From Planctomycetaceae bacterium (GTDB lineage: Bacteria; Planctomycetota; Phycisphaerae; Phycisphaerales; SM1A02), in NCBI GenBank assembly GCA_027490145.1, contig JAIXYQ010000006.1, forward strand, positions 124,001 through 188,000: a stretch of 64,000 bases of DNA, written 5' to 3'. The notes under the pieces were generated by a model. It saw nothing but the letters and a program-made list of their open reading frames with translations. It was not told the origin of the DNA and did not search any database. Positions within the stretch are counted from its first letter, which is position 1. Each line of letters begins with the position of its first letter. The translations under genes were made by a program, and so were the position numbers. Shown here piece by piece: positions 26,467 through 33,096 of this stretch.

Positions 26467-27150
26467 GTGCTCGCCCTCTGGGACATCGACGGCACGCTCC
26501 TGAAGAGCGAGCATGCCGGCATCCACGCGATGCTCGAGGCCCTGCACGAACTGCATCCGGGCAGGTCGTTCTCCTTCGACGGCATCGAGGTCAGCGGACG
26601 CCTGGATCCCTTGATCTACCGGGAACTCGCCGCGAAGCACGCCATCCCGGGCGATGACGATGCCCACGCGACTTTCCGGGCGACCTACACCGAACGACTC
26701 CGCGCCCGGCTGGCGGCACGCAACACCGTGCGTGCGCTCGCGGGCGTCGGTGAGCTGGTGCGGGCGCTCCACGACCACGCGCACTGGGAGCAAGGGCTGC
26801 TCACGGGCAACTACGAGCCCACCGGCTTCCTGAAGGTGACCCACGCGGGGCTCGATCCATCGCAGTTCCGCATCAATGCCTTCGCCGACCACGGCGCGAC
26901 CCGACGGGACCTGCCGCCGGTGGCGATCCGCCGCTACCGGGACGTCACCGGCCGCGCCGTGCCGCCCGAGCGCGTGGTGATCATCGGCGACACCCCGCTC
27001 GATGTCGACTGCGCGCACCACAATGGCTGCCGCTGCCTGGCCGTGGCGACCGGCATCCATCCGCCCGACGAACTGCGTGCCGCTGGGGCCGATCTCGTCG
27101 TGGACGACCTGTCGGATGTCGCGGGCGTGCTGCGATGGCTCGAAGCCTGA
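26467..27150 (+). CDS. HAD-superfamily hydrolase (phosphoglycolate phosphatase-like)
   Basis: This 227-residue protein has HAD motif [12 protein letters not shown], with nucleophile Asp6 and general acid Asp8. Motif II is near [11 protein letters not shown] (Thr), and motifs III and IV lie in [18 protein letters not shown] helical cap lies between motifs I and II, as in subfamily IA enzymes, so a small phosphate ester is the likely substrate. The start is a GTG, 5 bases after the sucC stop, and implies co-translation with it. Haloacid dehalogenase or beta-phosphoglucomutase activities are alternatives I cannot exclude. Confidence 0.85.
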   Translation: MLALWDIDGTLLKSEHAGIHAMLEALHELHPGRSFSFDGIEVSGRLDPLIYRELAAKHAIPGDDDAHATFRATYTERLRARLAARNTVRALAGVGELVRALHDHAHWEQGLLTGNYEPTGFLKVTHAGLDPSQFRINAFADHGATRRDLPPVAIRRYRDVTGRAVPPERVVIIGDTPLDVDCAHHNGCRCLAVATGIHPPDELRAAGADLVVDDLSDVAGVLRWLEA

Positions 27151-27164
27151 GCGATCGGCACCGA

Positions 27165-27170
27165 TAGCCT
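27165..27170 (+). promoter_or_regulatory. Probable -10 box of a near-leaderless promoter
   Basis: TAGCCT ends 8 bases before the ATG at 27179. It supports that ATG over the open frame running back into the HAD gene. Confidence 0.45.
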
Positions 27171-27178
27171 CGCGGGGC

Positions 27179-27916
27179 ATGGCGTACCGCGCGTGGTGCT
27201 CTGACTTCTACGTCAACATGAAGCTCGGCCTGAAGATGGATCTTCCGGCCGCGCGCGAGCCCGTGCTGGAACTCTTCGACAGGATCAGGCGTCAGGTGCC
27301 CAGCCTGAGCCGGCTGCGCCGGACCGACTCGGAGGTCGCGCTCGAGAGCCCCGAGGGCGAGCCCAGCCTGATGTGGGTCGCCATGAAGGCGACCAGCCTC
27401 CGTGCCGGCTACGTGAACCCCCCGGACATGACCGAGACCTACCGGCTGCACCGCTTCCTCCTCGAGACGGCCCCGTACTTCCTCTCGATCAGCCCGCTCG
27501 ACATCGACTCGGTCGATCTCATCTTCGGCTTCGACCTGGAGACCGAGCACGATCGCGACATCATCGTCTACAACGCGCTCTACTCCGACAGCAGGCTGTC
27601 GGGCCTCTTCGATCCGGACCACGACCTGCCGATCGACGTGCAGCCGTTCATCGGCCTGAACCTGACGACCGAGGGTGATTGGCAGGCGTTCGTCGAGGTG
27701 AAGACGCGGCCCAAGGCGGCGGATGGTTCGAGCGCGCGCCACCTCCCTGAACCCATCAGCGTGATCCTCACGGTTCGCAAGGTCGGCCCCGTCGCCACGC
27801 TCGATGAACTGCCGGCTGTCCTCGCATCCCTCGCGGGGCACGCTGAGCGGCTGGCTGAGTCACGCGTGATCCCCCACGTGATCACGCCCCTTCGCGACGA
27901 GATCCTGAGCCACTGA
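27179..27916 (+). CDS. Conserved-looking protein of unknown function
   Basis: This 245-residue soluble protein begins [19 protein letters not shown] and has no signal peptide or membrane segment. It is acidic, with mixed alpha/beta character and a segment [22 protein letters not shown] do not recognise a family, though the composition and the strong frame show it is a real gene. Its unrelated-looking neighbour at 2328-3287 shares the same length class and acidic character but no clear motif. The start fits a TAGCCT box 8 bases upstream. A strong hairpin follows the stop. Confidence 0.65.
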   Translation: MAYRAWCSDFYVNMKLGLKMDLPAAREPVLELFDRIRRQVPSLSRLRRTDSEVALESPEGEPSLMWVAMKATSLRAGYVNPPDMTETYRLHRFLLETAPYFLSISPLDIDSVDLIFGFDLETEHDRDIIVYNALYSDSRLSGLFDPDHDLPIDVQPFIGLNLTTEGDWQAFVEVKTRPKAADGSSARHLPEPISVILTVRKVGPVATLDELPAVLASLAGHAERLAESRVIPHVITPLRDEILSH

Positions 27917-27928
27917 CAGACCAAACGA

Positions 27929-27958
27929 CACGCGGCGCCCTGGATCAGGCGCCGCGTG
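27929..27958. terminator. Bidirectional terminator between convergent genes
   Basis: An 11-base-pair perfect stem (CACGCGGCGCC with GGCGCCGCGTG) with an 8-base loop. On the minus strand it is followed by TCGTTTGG. It separates the 245-residue protein from the 101-residue protein. Confidence 0.7.
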
Positions 27959-27993
27959 ACGAAGTCTGGATGTGGGCGGTCGCCCCGGACGCG

Positions 27994-28299
27994 TCACTTG
28001 ACCGTGACGAACTTCGAGACCGACTTGATGTCGGGCACGATCTGCGGGGTGACGAAGAGGCTGAACGACGCGCCCTTCGAGAGGTTCACGACCTTGGTCG
28101 CCTTCATGCGGGCGGTCCACATGCGGCCGCCGCGCTGCTGGACCACGTTGTCGCGGCCACGTGCGGTGGCGATGCGGGTCAGGACCCGCTGCACCGAAGG
28201 CTGCATGCGCATCAGCCGCTGCAGGGTCTTGCGGTACTTGGGCTCCGCGGGGACCTGGTTCAGGGTGATGGTGACGGTGCTGCCTGGGGTGATGGTCAT
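27994..28299 (-). CDS. Small basic protein of unknown function with a strong promoter
   Basis: This 101-residue protein begins MTITPGSTVTITLNQVPAEP and is Lys/Arg-rich (KYRKTLQRLMRMQ), which suggests nucleic acid or ribosome contact; this is inference only. There is no signal peptide or membrane segment. Its start at 28299 is fixed by GGAG (28306-28309) 6 bases upstream. The promoter is the best in the window, with TTGCTG, 17 bases, then TACACT, which implies high expression. I cannot place it in a family. It is followed by a bidirectional terminator and preceded by the end of a dehydrogenase gene on the same strand. Confidence 0.75.
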   Translation of the reverse strand: MTITPGSTVTITLNQVPAEPKYRKTLQRLMRMQPSVQRVLTRIATARGRDNVVQQRGGRMWTARMKATKVVNLSKGASFSLFVTPQIVPDIKSVSKFVTVK

Positions 28300-28325
28300 G
28301 ATTCGCTCCGAATGTCGAGTCGGGA

Positions 28326-28354
28326 AGTGTAGTGGTTCCATCGCGACTCAGCAA
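28326..28354 (-). promoter_or_regulatory. Strong sigma-70-type promoter
   Basis: Minus strand TTGCTG (28354-28349), a 17-base spacer and TACACT (28331-28326) form a consensus-like promoter. The predicted start near 28319 gives a leader of about 20 bases with GGAG. Confidence 0.75.
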
Positions 28355-28378
28355 GGGTTGGCGGGTGTGGCCGAGCGC

Positions 28379-29263
28379 TCATGCCTGCGGAGCCGATGCG
28401 GCGGTGGCCGAGAACAGGTGCCAGAGCGCCTGCGTTCCCAGTCGGCCGTGGCCCTGGTCGCGCAGCACCGCATACAACCGTTCCGCGCGCGCCAGCCCCT
28501 CGAGGGTCAATCCCAGCGCTTGGGCCTCGTCCAAGGCGATCCTGAGGTCCTTGCAGAAGTGCTCCACGAAGAAGCCCGGTGCGAAATCGCCGCGGAGGAT
28601 TCGGGGCCCGAGGTTATTGACGCTCCAGCTGCCGGCTGCCCCGCCACCCACGCTCTCAAGCACCTTGGCCGGATCGAGCCCACTCCCCTGCGCATAGGCG
28701 AGCGCCTCGCAGAGGCCGAGCATCGAGCTGGCGATGAGGATCTGGTTCACCATCTTGCAGTGCTGACCCGTACCGGGGTCACCATGGTGCACGATCGTCT
28801 TGCCCAGTGCCGCCAACAGCGGGCGCACCGCCTCGACCGCATCGCGGTCACCACCGACCATGATGCTGAGCGCTGCGTTCCGTGCGCCGATGTCACCGCC
28901 CGACACCGGAGCGTCGATCGATGCCACGCCGAGCGCACGGGCGTGGGCAGCGAGGTCGCGCGCGAGGGTCGGCGTGCTGGTGGTCATGTCGATGATGATG
29001 CGGGGACGCACCGTGGCGCTGAGCGTGCCGGACGCACCGCGGTGGACGGCGTCGACATCGTCCGGGTAGCCGACCATCGAGATCGCGGCGTCGCACGCGT
29101 CGGCGGCTTCCGCAGGCGAGTTGCACCACGTCGCGCCCGCGGCAAGCACGTCGGCGGCGCGATCACGCGTGCGCGTGGTGACGCGCAGTTCGTGCCCCGC
29201 GTTGATGAGATGGAGGGCCATCGAACGACCCATCACGCCAGTGCCGATCCACGCCACGCGCAT
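28379..29263 (-). CDS. NAD(P)-dependent 3-hydroxyisobutyrate dehydrogenase-family oxidoreductase
   Basis: This 294-residue beta-hydroxyacid dehydrogenase has the Rossmann motif GTGVMGRSMALHLINAGH from residue 7, then the substrate-binding DAPVSGGDIGARNAALS and the catalytic lysine in GTGQHCKMVNQILIA. It could act on 3-hydroxyisobutyrate, tartronate semialdehyde or glyoxylate; the family does not fix the substrate. The start at 29263 is decided by a full Shine-Dalgarno sequence (AGGAGG) 5 bases upstream. An in-frame extension reaches 29308, inside the upstream terminator hairpin. It is the only gene here with so strong a ribosome-binding site. Confidence 0.9.
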   Translation of the reverse strand: MRVAWIGTGVMGRSMALHLINAGHELRVTTRTRDRAADVLAAGATWCNSPAEAADACDAAISMVGYPDDVDAVHRGASGTLSATVRPRIIIDMTTSTPTLARDLAAHARALGVASIDAPVSGGDIGARNAALSIMVGGDRDAVEAVRPLLAALGKTIVHHGDPGTGQHCKMVNQILIASSMLGLCEALAYAQGSGLDPAKVLESVGGGAAGSWSVNNLGPRILRGDFAPGFFVEHFCKDLRIALDEAQALGLTLEGLARAERLYAVLRDQGHGRLGTQALWHLFSATAASAPQA

Positions 29264-29306
29264 CAGGACCTCCTGCCGCATCGGAAGCGGCTTGCCATGG
29301 AAGGAC

Positions 29307-29340
29307 AAGGCCTGCCGGGCGGTTTCGCGCGGCAGGCCTT
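29307..29340 (-). terminator. Terminator downstream of tRNA-Ser(CGA)
   Basis: A 10-base-pair perfect stem (AAGGCCTGCC with GGCAGGCCTT) encloses a 14-base loop and is followed on the minus strand by TTGTCCTT. It lies 5 bases past the tRNA. Confidence 0.7.
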
Positions 29341-29345
29341 GACAA

Positions 29346-29433
29346 CGGAGAGGGTGGGATTCGAACCCACGAGCAGGACAAGCCCGCTACTAGTTTTCGA
29401 GACTAGCTCCTTCAACCGCTCGGACACCTCTCC
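29346..29433 (-). tRNA. tRNA-Ser (anticodon CGA)
   Basis: The 88-base minus-strand sequence has acceptor stem GGAGAGG with CCTCTCC, discriminator G, a long variable arm typical of serine tRNAs, and the T arm GTGGGTTCGAATCCCAC. The anticodon loop is CTCGAAA, so it reads UCG. The CCA end is not encoded. Confidence 0.95.
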
Positions 29434-29578
29434 TGCGGGATGCGAAGTATGCCCTGCACGATGCAGTCGGTCAAACGCGCGGGCTATCAGCCAGTCCGGC
29501 CGCTGACGGTGCCGTGCCACGCCGCATCATCGACGCAGGTGCAGGGCCAGGCACCCGGCCATCGGGCGCGGGTGCAGC

Positions 29579-29803
29579 TCAGCGACTGCCGGGTTCGGGC
29601 AGGTTGCTGGCTTCGTAATCGATGGTGATCTTGTCCTGGAGGATTTCCTCGATCACGACCTCGAGGTCGCTCATGCTTCCGCGCTCGACCAGCGGGCGGG
29701 CGCCATCGATGAGTTCACCAAGGCGGCGCTGGATGAGGGCGGTCAGCTTGAAGCGACCTCCCATCTTCTCGACAATAGCATCGCTCTTCAGGGCTTCAAT
29801 CAT
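29579..29803 (-). CDS. rpoZ: DNA-directed RNA polymerase subunit omega
   Basis: This 74-residue protein has the omega fold signature: MIEALKSDAIVEKMGGRFKL, then LIQRRLGELIDGARPLVERG and a short acidic end. Omega helps fold and hold the beta' subunit; its partner is the rpoC part at the start of the window. The C-terminal end, ITIDYEASNLPEPGSR, is shorter than in E. coli. The start at 29803 is supported by GGAG 5 bases upstream and by a promoter with a 17-base spacer. The in-frame extension to 29884 crosses that promoter and is rejected. Confidence 0.92.
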   Translation of the reverse strand: MIEALKSDAIVEKMGGRFKLTALIQRRLGELIDGARPLVERGSMSDLEVVIEEILQDKITIDYEASNLPEPGSR

Positions 29804-29846
29804 GGTGGCTCCTTGGGGCCGCCCCGTACCGGGCGGCGAGTTCCGT

Positions 29847-29875
29847 ACGATAGGGGAAACCCCTTGCCGCCGCAA
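29847..29875 (-). promoter_or_regulatory. Promoter of rpoZ
   Basis: Minus strand TTGCGG (29875-29870), a 17-base spacer and TATCGT (29852-29847). The predicted leader of about 36 bases contains GGAG at 29812-29809. Confidence 0.55.
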
Positions 29876-29878
29876 GGG
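29861..29878. promoter_or_regulatory. Inverted repeat between rpoZ and the ClC gene
   Basis: CCCTTGC-CGCC-GCAAGGG is a perfect 7-4-7 inverted repeat. It overlaps the rpoZ -35 box and ends 8 bases before the ClC start codon, so it could be an operator or an RNA hairpin. Confidence 0.45.
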
Positions 29879-29886
29879 TTCCACTG

Positions 29887-31683
29887 ATGCTCCAGACCCT
29901 ACGCCGCCATGTCCTGCAGCGGGTCCTCTGGCGGTTCCGCCTGGGGGATGGCTGGCCGTTGCTCGTGGCCGCCGGGGCGATGGGCGCCCTGATGGGGCTG
30001 GCCGCGGTGGGCTTCATGGCCCCGATCCACTGGCTGGAGGACTGGCTCGAACGGGAGGCCCACCTCGGTGGCTCCCTGCCGTGGCTGGTCGTCTGCGCCC
30101 CCGTGGCGGGCGCGCTCGTCAATGGCGTGATCCTGGCCCTGATTCCCAATCCCTTCAGAGGGCATGGTGTGTCACAGGTCATCTGGTCGGTCGCCCGCAA
30201 TCGGTCACGGCTGCCCCTGCCGCTGGCCCTGCGCCAGTGGCTGGGCAGCACGGCCACCATCGGCTCGGGTGGTTCCGCCGGTCCTGAGGGCCCGATCGTG
30301 ACGATCGGCTCGGTCGTCGGCAGCAACGTCGCCCAGCTCATCCGGGCGGATCCGGCGCAACGCACGCTCCTCCTGGGCTGCGGCGCGGCGGCCGGCCTGG
30401 CGGCCGTGTTCAGCGCACCACTCACGGGTGTCTTCTTCGTGCTCGAGGTGCTGCTGCGCGACTTCTCGCTCCGCACCTTCGCGCCCGTCGTCTTCGCGAG
30501 CGTGCTCGGCGCGACCACGGCCCAGTCGCTGCTCAGATCCAACGCGCCGGTGATGGGCGTCGATCCCGAGGTGTATTCCGGCGCGCGGTTCGGCCTGGTC
30601 GACCTGCCAGCCTTCGTGCTCGTCGGTGCCGCGTGCGGGGCCTGCAGCGTGCTCTTCTCGATCGTGCTGCGCCGATCCGCGAGGACCTTCAGCCGGCTTC
30701 CCCTGCCGCGCCTGGTGGTCCCCGCCGTGGGCGCACTGCTGCTGGCCGCCCTGGGCGTGGCGTGGCTGCGGATCGTCGGCGAGTCATCGGGGCAGCCGCC
30801 CTTCTATTCCAACGGATACCGATTGATTGAATCACTGTGCTCCGGCACGATGCAGGCAGGCCACGCGACCGGATGGCTGGTGTTGCTGCTCGCGTCGCTG
30901 CTTGCCCTGAAGATCGTGGCGACCTCGTTCACGCTCGGCTCAGGCGGCTCGGGCGGGCTGTTCGCACCGAGCCTCGTCTGTGGCGGGATCATCGGTGCGC
31001 TCGTGGCGGCCGTCGCCAACTCGATCGATGCCCTGCCGGACATCCACCCTGCCCTGTGCGTGGTCACCGGCATGGGCGCCTTCGTGGCCGGCGGCGCCCA
31101 CGCCCCACTCGCGGGGCTGATGCTGTCCTACGAGATCACGCGCGACTACACCGTGATGCTGCCACTGATGCTGGCGGTGGTCACGTCGTTGGCCGTCGCT
31201 CGGGCCCTGAAGCGCGAGAGCCTGTACACCGAGGACCTGATCACCTACGGGCTCAACCTCGGCCACCAACGCGACTGGAACCGGCTCGAGCGGACGATCG
31301 TCGCCGACCTGATGCTCGAGGAGCCGATCCGGGTCTCGCGCAGCGACTCCGCCGATGCCATCATCGCCAGGATCAAGGGCGGTCTGCCCGGGGATGCCAT
31401 CGTGCTCGGACCGGACGGTCGCTACGAAGGCATGGTGCTCGATGCCGACGTGCGGCCCATCGTCGCCTTCAGTGAGATCGCTCCGCTGTTGACCGTCGAC
31501 GAACTGGTCCGTCGAGACGTGCCGCGCGTTTCGTCGAGCGACAGCCTCGATGAGTGCATGCGCAAGTTCGGCCGAACCTCCAGCGCGAGCCTGCCGGTCG
31601 TGGACCGCGTGACCGGCGAGTGCTCAGGCGTCGTACAACGCACCACCGTGCTGGAGGTGTACAGCCATGACAGCGACGCCTGA
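29887..31683 (+). CDS. ClC-type chloride channel or H+/Cl- antiporter with C-terminal CBS domains
   Basis: This 598-residue membrane protein has about ten hydrophobic segments. The selectivity motif GSGGSAGPEGPIVTIG (near residue 125) contains the gating glutamate, and LGSGGSGGLFAPSLVCGG follows near residue 350, as in ClC proteins. The C-terminal part from about residue 475 (VADLMLEEPIRVSRSD and SLPVVDRVTGECSGVV) forms a CBS pair. It exchanges chloride for protons or conducts chloride. Its last 17 bases overlap the start of rnpA, which couples the two genes. No channel-type or exchanger-type decision can be made from sequence alone. Confidence 0.9.
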   Translation: MLQTLRRHVLQRVLWRFRLGDGWPLLVAAGAMGALMGLAAVGFMAPIHWLEDWLEREAHLGGSLPWLVVCAPVAGALVNGVILALIPNPFRGHGVSQVIWSVARNRSRLPLPLALRQWLGSTATIGSGGSAGPEGPIVTIGSVVGSNVAQLIRADPAQRTLLLGCGAAAGLAAVFSAPLTGVFFVLEVLLRDFSLRTFAPVVFASVLGATTAQSLLRSNAPVMGVDPEVYSGARFGLVDLPAFVLVGAACGACSVLFSIVLRRSARTFSRLPLPRLVVPAVGALLLAALGVAWLRIVGESSGQPPFYSNGYRLIESLCSGTMQAGHATGWLVLLLASLLALKIVATSFTLGSGGSGGLFAPSLVCGGIIGALVAAVANSIDALPDIHPALCVVTGMGAFVAGGAHAPLAGLMLSYEITRDYTVMLPLMLAVVTSLAVARALKRESLYTEDLITYGLNLGHQRDWNRLERTIVADLMLEEPIRVSRSDSADAIIARIKGGLPGDAIVLGPDGRYEGMVLDADVRPIVAFSEIAPLLTVDELVRRDVPRVSSSDSLDECMRKFGRTSSASLPVVDRVTGECSGVVQRTTVLEVYSHDSDA

Positions 31684-32083
31684 TCCAGGCAGCCCTGCCG
31701 CGAGGCTCCGGTTCGGTGCAGCCATGCGCGTGAAGGCCGGTGCGGAGTTCGCGCAGGCCTACAAGGGCGGCGTGCGCGACGATGCCCGGTGGGTGGTGGT
31801 GTACGGTCGACCCAATGGGCTGCCCCATGCGCGGCTGGGCCTGAGCATCTCACGCAAGGTGGGCGGAGCGGTCGTGCGGAACCGCCTGAAGCGCCTGCTG
31901 CGCGAGGCGTTTCGGCTGCGCCAGCATGAGCTGGCGGCCGGCATCGACCTGATCGTGGTGGGCCGCCCCCACGACTTCAGGCCGCTTGGCGACTACGAGC
32001 GGGTGCTGGTACGCGCGTCATCGCGGCTCGCGGCGCGGCTGTCGCCGGGCACCGGGTCGAATCCCGAGCCGCCCCAGGGCTGA
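31667..32083 (+). CDS. rnpA: Ribonuclease P protein component
   Basis: This 138-residue basic protein helps the RNase P RNA process the 5' ends of tRNAs. The family core begins at [18 protein letters not shown], followed by [19 protein letters not shown] (the RNR motif) and LLREAFRL. The first 20 residues and the Pro-rich last 12 residues are extensions. Its usual neighbours rpmH, dnaA and yidC are absent; instead it overlaps the 3' end of a ClC gene by 17 bases. yidD is present but on the opposite strand, overlapping its last 91 bases. Confidence 0.93.
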   Translation: MTATPDPGSPAARLRFGAAMRVKAGAEFAQAYKGGVRDDARWVVVYGRPNGLPHARLGLSISRKVGGAVVRNRLKRLLREAFRLRQHELAAGIDLIVVGRPHDFRPLGDYERVLVRASSRLAARLSPGTGSNPEPPQG

Positions 32084-32349
32084 CAGCGTGCGATTCGGCA
32101 GGCCGTGAGCCATGAGCCGCGCCACGCTCCGTGCAGCTCAAGCGCACGGAGCCCGTAGTGCGAGCAGGATGGCTGGTAGCGGCACTGACCGCCGATCAGG
32201 TGGCCAAGGGACACCTGGTAGAGCCGGATCAGGGCCATGCCCAAGCGCGCCGCAAGGCCGGGACGCCCCTGATCACGAATCGCACGACCAGCACTGCAGG
32301 CTGCATGCCGGCCCCGGCAGGGAGCGTGACCATCATCCGGCTTCGCCAT
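31993..32349 (-). CDS. yidD: Membrane protein insertion efficiency factor YidD
   Basis: The 118-residue product contains the YidD core: [20 protein letters not shown], the Cys-rich [17 protein letters not shown], and [13 protein letters not shown]. YidD assists YidC in inserting inner-membrane proteins. The first 37 residues (Cys/Arg-rich) are extra, and the true start may be an internal Met. The normal order is rnpA then yidD on one strand; here it is convergent, with its C terminus antisense to the end of rnpA over 91 bases. It starts 15 bases after a fumarylacetoacetate hydrolase-family gene and probably shares its transcript. Confidence 0.85.
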   Translation of the reverse strand: MAKPDDGHAPCRGRHAACSAGRAIRDQGRPGLAARLGMALIRLYQVSLGHLIGGQCRYQPSCSHYGLRALELHGAWRGSWLTACRIARCQPWGGSGFDPVPGDSRAASRDDARTSTRS

Positions 32350-32364
32350 GGCTGACGCAGGACC

Positions 32365-33021
32365 TCACTCCTCGATGACGTGATTCCGCAGGTGCCCGAC
32401 ACCCGGAATCTCGACCTCGACGACATCACCGTGCTTCAGGAAGACCGGCGGCGTGCGCCCCGCACCCACCCCGGCCGGCGTGCCGGTCAGGATCACGGTG
32501 CCCGCCATGATCGTCGTGCCCTGCGACAGGTCGCTGATGATGCGCGCCACGCCGAACACCATGCCGTCGGTGCCCGCATCCTGCACGACCGAGCCGTTCA
32601 CCCGCGTCACGATGCGAAGCGCCTGAGGATCCGGCACCGACGAAGCCGGAACCGGCGAGCTCAACGGGCAGAAGGTATCGAAGCCCTTGCCACGGCAGAA
32701 CTGACCGCCTGAACCCTTGATCTGCCACCAACGCGCACTCACATCGTTGGCGACGGCGTAGCCCTCGACCGCGGCGAGGGCGTGCTCCACGGGGACGTCC
32801 TTGCAGTCGCGTCCGATGATGACGGCGAGCTCGCCCTCCCAGTCGACCTGCGGACCGTGCTCCCGGCAGATCGCGGGGATCCGGATCGCTTCCCCGTCAC
32901 CGACGACGGACGCGGGGTTCTTGGTGAACACCATCAGATGCTCGGGCGGCTTGCCGCCCATCTCGGTGGCGTGATCGAGGTAGTTCTTGCCGATGGCGAT
33001 GATGGCCGGAGGGCGCTTCAT
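32365..33021 (-). CDS. Fumarylacetoacetate hydrolase family protein
   Basis: This 218-residue protein has the C-terminal FAH fold. It starts IIAIGKNYLDHATEMG, and the metal ligands are in DWEGELAVIIG (Glu-x-Glu) and AVANDVSARWWQ (Asp). Near the end are TPAGVGAGRTPPVFLKHGD and VEVEIPGVGHLRN, as in acylpyruvate hydrolases and related hydratases. The exact reaction (acylpyruvase, oxaloacetate decarboxylase or hydratase) is undetermined. A TAGCCT box 7 bases upstream of the ATG suggests a leaderless transcript. yidD follows 15 bases downstream. Confidence 0.85.
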   Translation of the reverse strand: MKRPPAIIAIGKNYLDHATEMGGKPPEHLMVFTKNPASVVGDGEAIRIPAICREHGPQVDWEGELAVIIGRDCKDVPVEHALAAVEGYAVANDVSARWWQIKGSGGQFCRGKGFDTFCPLSSPVPASSVPDPQALRIVTRVNGSVVQDAGTDGMVFGVARIISDLSQGTTIMAGTVILTGTPAGVGAGRTPPVFLKHGDVVEVEIPGVGHLRNHVIEE

Positions 33022-33028
33022 GGCGACG

Positions 33029-33034
33029 AGGCTA
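33029..33034 (-). promoter_or_regulatory. -10 box of a leaderless promoter
   Basis: TAGCCT on the minus strand ends 7 bases before the FAH-family ATG at 33021. Confidence 0.55.
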
Positions 33035-33096
33035 GCCCAGGACGGCCGATGGCGCGGGCGCAGCGACGGCCAACGACCGGGAGGCCGCCACGGGGC

